A DNA stretch of 6,904 nucleotides, taken from assembly GCA_938001995.1 (NCBI GenBank), contig CALLAV010000211.1, positions 1 to 6,904 on the forward strand, in the 5' to 3' direction. How positions within the stretch are numbered: position 1 is the first letter of the stretch; each line of letters opens with the position of its first letter. A program made the position numbers and the translations under genes. The notes beneath the pieces are model-generated. The model was not told the origin of the DNA. It saw nothing but the letters and a program-made list of their open reading frames with translations, and did not search any database. The DNA is from an uncultured Amylibacter sp. Lineage in GTDB: Bacteria; Pseudomonadota; Alphaproteobacteria; Rhodobacterales; Rhodobacteraceae. This document shows, piece after piece, positions 5,356 through 6,904 of this stretch.

Positions 5356-6904
5356 ATGTCTGAAGCCGCCCAAACTCCTCGTCGTCGTTCCCGCAGCGGA
5401 GGCGGCGGTGCAGCCCGCCGCGCAGAACGCACAGCCGTTCGGATTGAAGCCGCGAAATACATTGAACGCAACATTCCGAATTTTGAAGTCCTCAACGAAG
5501 AGGCAATGCAAATCATCGAAACCAACGCCGAAACAATTTTGGCCGAGATCGGCGTGAACTTTCCCGACAACCCTGCTGCCTTAAAACGGTGGGCTGATGC
5601 AGGGGCCGACATTGACGGCGAACGCGTGCGTATCCCGCGTGGGCTAGCGCGCGAGTTGATAAAGACCGCCCCATCCGAATACGTCCAACACGCCCGCAAC
5701 CCAGATCGCAATGTGCGTGTGGGCGGCAATTCCATGGTTCTTGCACCCGTTTATGGCCCGCCATTTGTGCGCGATATGGAAGGCGGCCGCCGCTATGCGA
5801 CAATGGACGACTTCAACAAAATGGTGAAGCTGATCTACATGTCCAAATGGATGCACCATTCGGGCGGCACAGTGTGTGAACCAACTGATGTGGCCGTTAA
5901 CAAACGTCACCTCGATATGCTGTATTCGCACATGACACTGTCAGACAAACCCTACATGGGTTCTGTGACGGCCCCCGAACGCGCCGTTGATTCCGTGAAA
6001 ATGTCGGAAATTCTGTTTGGCGAAAGCGTTGCGAATAAGACCGTGATGACTTCGCTGATCAACATCAACTCTCCGTTGACGTTTGACGACATCATGATGG
6101 GCGCGATGGAAGTTTACGCGCAGAACAATCAAGCCTGTATCGTGTCTCCTTTCATCGTAGGGGGTGCTATGGCCCCTGTGTCCGTTGCAGGAACGCTGAC
6201 GCAGGTTCTGGCTGAAGCGCTTGCAGGCGTGGCTTACAACCAACTGTGTAACCCAGGAGCGCCTGTGATTATGGGGGCCTTTGTGACGTCGATCGACATG
6301 AACTCTGGTGCGCCGACCTTTGGCACGCCCGAAGCGTCCAAGATCCTTTACGGGGCAGGGCAGTTGGCGCGGCGTTTGAACCTGCCGTTCCGCTCTGGCG
6401 GGGCTTTGTGTGGGTCCAAATTGCCCGATGCGCAGGCGGCTTATGAAACTTCGAACACTTTGAATGCGGCATTGCTGGGCGGCGTGAATTTCTGTCTCCA
6501 CTCTGCTGGCTGGCTGGAAGGGGGTCTTGTGACCTCGTTCGAGAAATTTGTCATGGATGCGGATCAGCTCGGTGTGCTGCATTCGATCGCTGAGGGCGTG
6601 GACATGTCAGAAAACGGCCAAGCCATGGACGCAATCCGCGAAGTGGGGCCGGGTGGCCACTATCTTGGCTGCGATCACACCCAGCGCAATTTCAAAGACA
6701 GTTTCTGGAAATCAGGCGTGTTGGACTACAAGCCGTTTGAAACTTGGCAGGACGATGGGTCCAAAGACACGATGCAACTCGCGAATGACAAAGTGCAGCG
6801 CATGTTGTCCGAATACACCCAACCTGCCATTGACCCCGCCGTGGACGAAGCCCTCAAGGCCTATATCGCAGAGCGCAAGGCATCAGAACCGGACGCGTTT
6901 GGGT
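5356..6904 (+). CDS. Trimethylamine methyltransferase (MttB) family protein, non-pyrrolysine type (3' end cut by window)
   Basis: 516 codons are open to the window edge with no stop, close to the usual length of about 500-525, so only a few residues should be missing. The N-terminus is basic and Gly-rich (PRRRSRSGGGGAARR, 8-22). The rest fits the MttB TIM-barrel family: FEVLNEEAMQIIETNAETIL (46-65), the MVLAPVYGPPFVRD segment (127-140), SGGALCGSKLPDAQAAYE (347-364) and the HSAGWLEGGLVTS/FEKFVMDAD region (383-404). MttB transfers a methyl group from trimethylamine to a corrinoid protein and needs pyrrolysine encoded by amber UAG. No in-frame TAG occurs here, so this belongs to the non-Pyl branch, which includes the glycine betaine methyltransferase MtgB. 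The substrate is not known. AAGGA at 5343-5347, 8 bases upstream, supports the start. Confidence 0.9.
   Translation, partial: MSEAAQTPRRRSRSGGGGAARRAERTAVRIEAAKYIERNIPNFEVLNEEAMQIIETNAETILAEIGVNFPDNPAALKRWADAGADIDGERVRIPRGLARELIKTAPSEYVQHARNPDRNVRVGGNSMVLAPVYGPPFVRDMEGGRRYATMDDFNKMVKLIYMSKWMHHSGGTVCEPTDVAVNKRHLDMLYSHMTLSDKPYMGSVTAPERAVDSVKMSEILFGESVANKTVMTSLININSPLTFDDIMMGAMEVYAQNNQACIVSPFIVGGAMAPVSVAGTLTQVLAEALAGVAYNQLCNPGAPVIMGAFVTSIDMNSGAPTFGTPEASKILYGAGQLARRLNLPFRSGGALCGSKLPDAQAAYETSNTLNAALLGGVNFCLHSAGWLEGGLVTSFEKFVMDADQLGVLHSIAEGVDMSENGQAMDAIREVGPGGHYLGCDHTQRNFKDSFWKSGVLDYKPFETWQDDGSKDTMQLANDKVQRMLSEYTQPAIDPAVDEALKAYIAERKASEPDAFG

Noticed and set aside
5941..6582. 213-codon open frame on the - strand
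   Set aside because: It is antisense to the MttB-family gene, His/Arg/Gln-rich, has no recognisable family and no SD support, so it is a shadow frame.
5356..6904. Possible pyrrolysine (amber) readthrough in the MttB-family gene
   Set aside because: Reading the frame codon by codon shows no in-frame TAG, TAA or TGA up to the window end.
1..6904. Mobile elements, CRISPR arrays, tRNA/rRNA genes
   Set aside because: No transposase or integrase, no spaced repeat array, no target-site duplication and no tRNA-like cloverleaf were seen in the gaps; coding density and composition look uniform.

Overview
The window reads like ordinary chromosomal DNA from a marine alphaproteobacterium, most likely Rhodobacterales (Roseobacter-type). 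This is inferred from the style of the GuaA and MttB-like proteins, the moderately high GC, and a Na+/amino-acid symporter carrying an apparent N-terminal signal peptide. No mobile element, CRISPR array, tRNA or rRNA was seen. Genes are tightly packed; the two largest non-coding gaps are about 196 bases (3994-4189) and 120 bases (5236-5355).

Left part (1-1991): the 3' end of a MATE-family efflux transporter on the + strand converges on guaA (GMP synthase, - strand). A strong hairpin between them probably terminates both. A second, GC-rich terminator separates guaA from the next - strand operon.

Centre (1992-4660): a - strand pair encodes a UspA-type universal stress protein followed 10 bases later by an AGCS-family Na+/amino-acid symporter. 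The symporter's ribosome binding site overlaps the usp stop codon. Divergent from this pair is an Lrp-type regulator. Their shared intergenic region holds two 15-bp boxes of the form YAG-N9-CTR that share an identical 9-base core and lie 74 bp (about seven helical turns) apart. One overlaps a candidate usp promoter and the other abuts the lrp start codon. The simplest reading is an Lrp that represses itself and controls an amino-acid importer with its co-encoded stress protein. The usp leader also holds two nested inverted repeats.

Right part (4661-6904): downstream of lrp, on the same strand, are a gamma-carbonic-anhydrase-like left-handed beta-helix protein and a nearly complete trimethylamine methyltransferase (MttB)-family protein that runs off the window. 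The visible part of the latter has no in-frame amber codon, so it belongs to the non-pyrrolysine branch, whose characterised member demethylates glycine betaine. The lrp/transporter part and the MttB part together suggest uptake and catabolism of amino acids and methylated amines, but a functional link is inference only.

I found no clearly new system. The best second looks are the lrp/usp control region, the apparently leaderless lrp start, the Usp with an eroded nucleotide-binding motif coupled to a symporter, and the MttB-like enzyme next to an unusual gamma-CA homologue.
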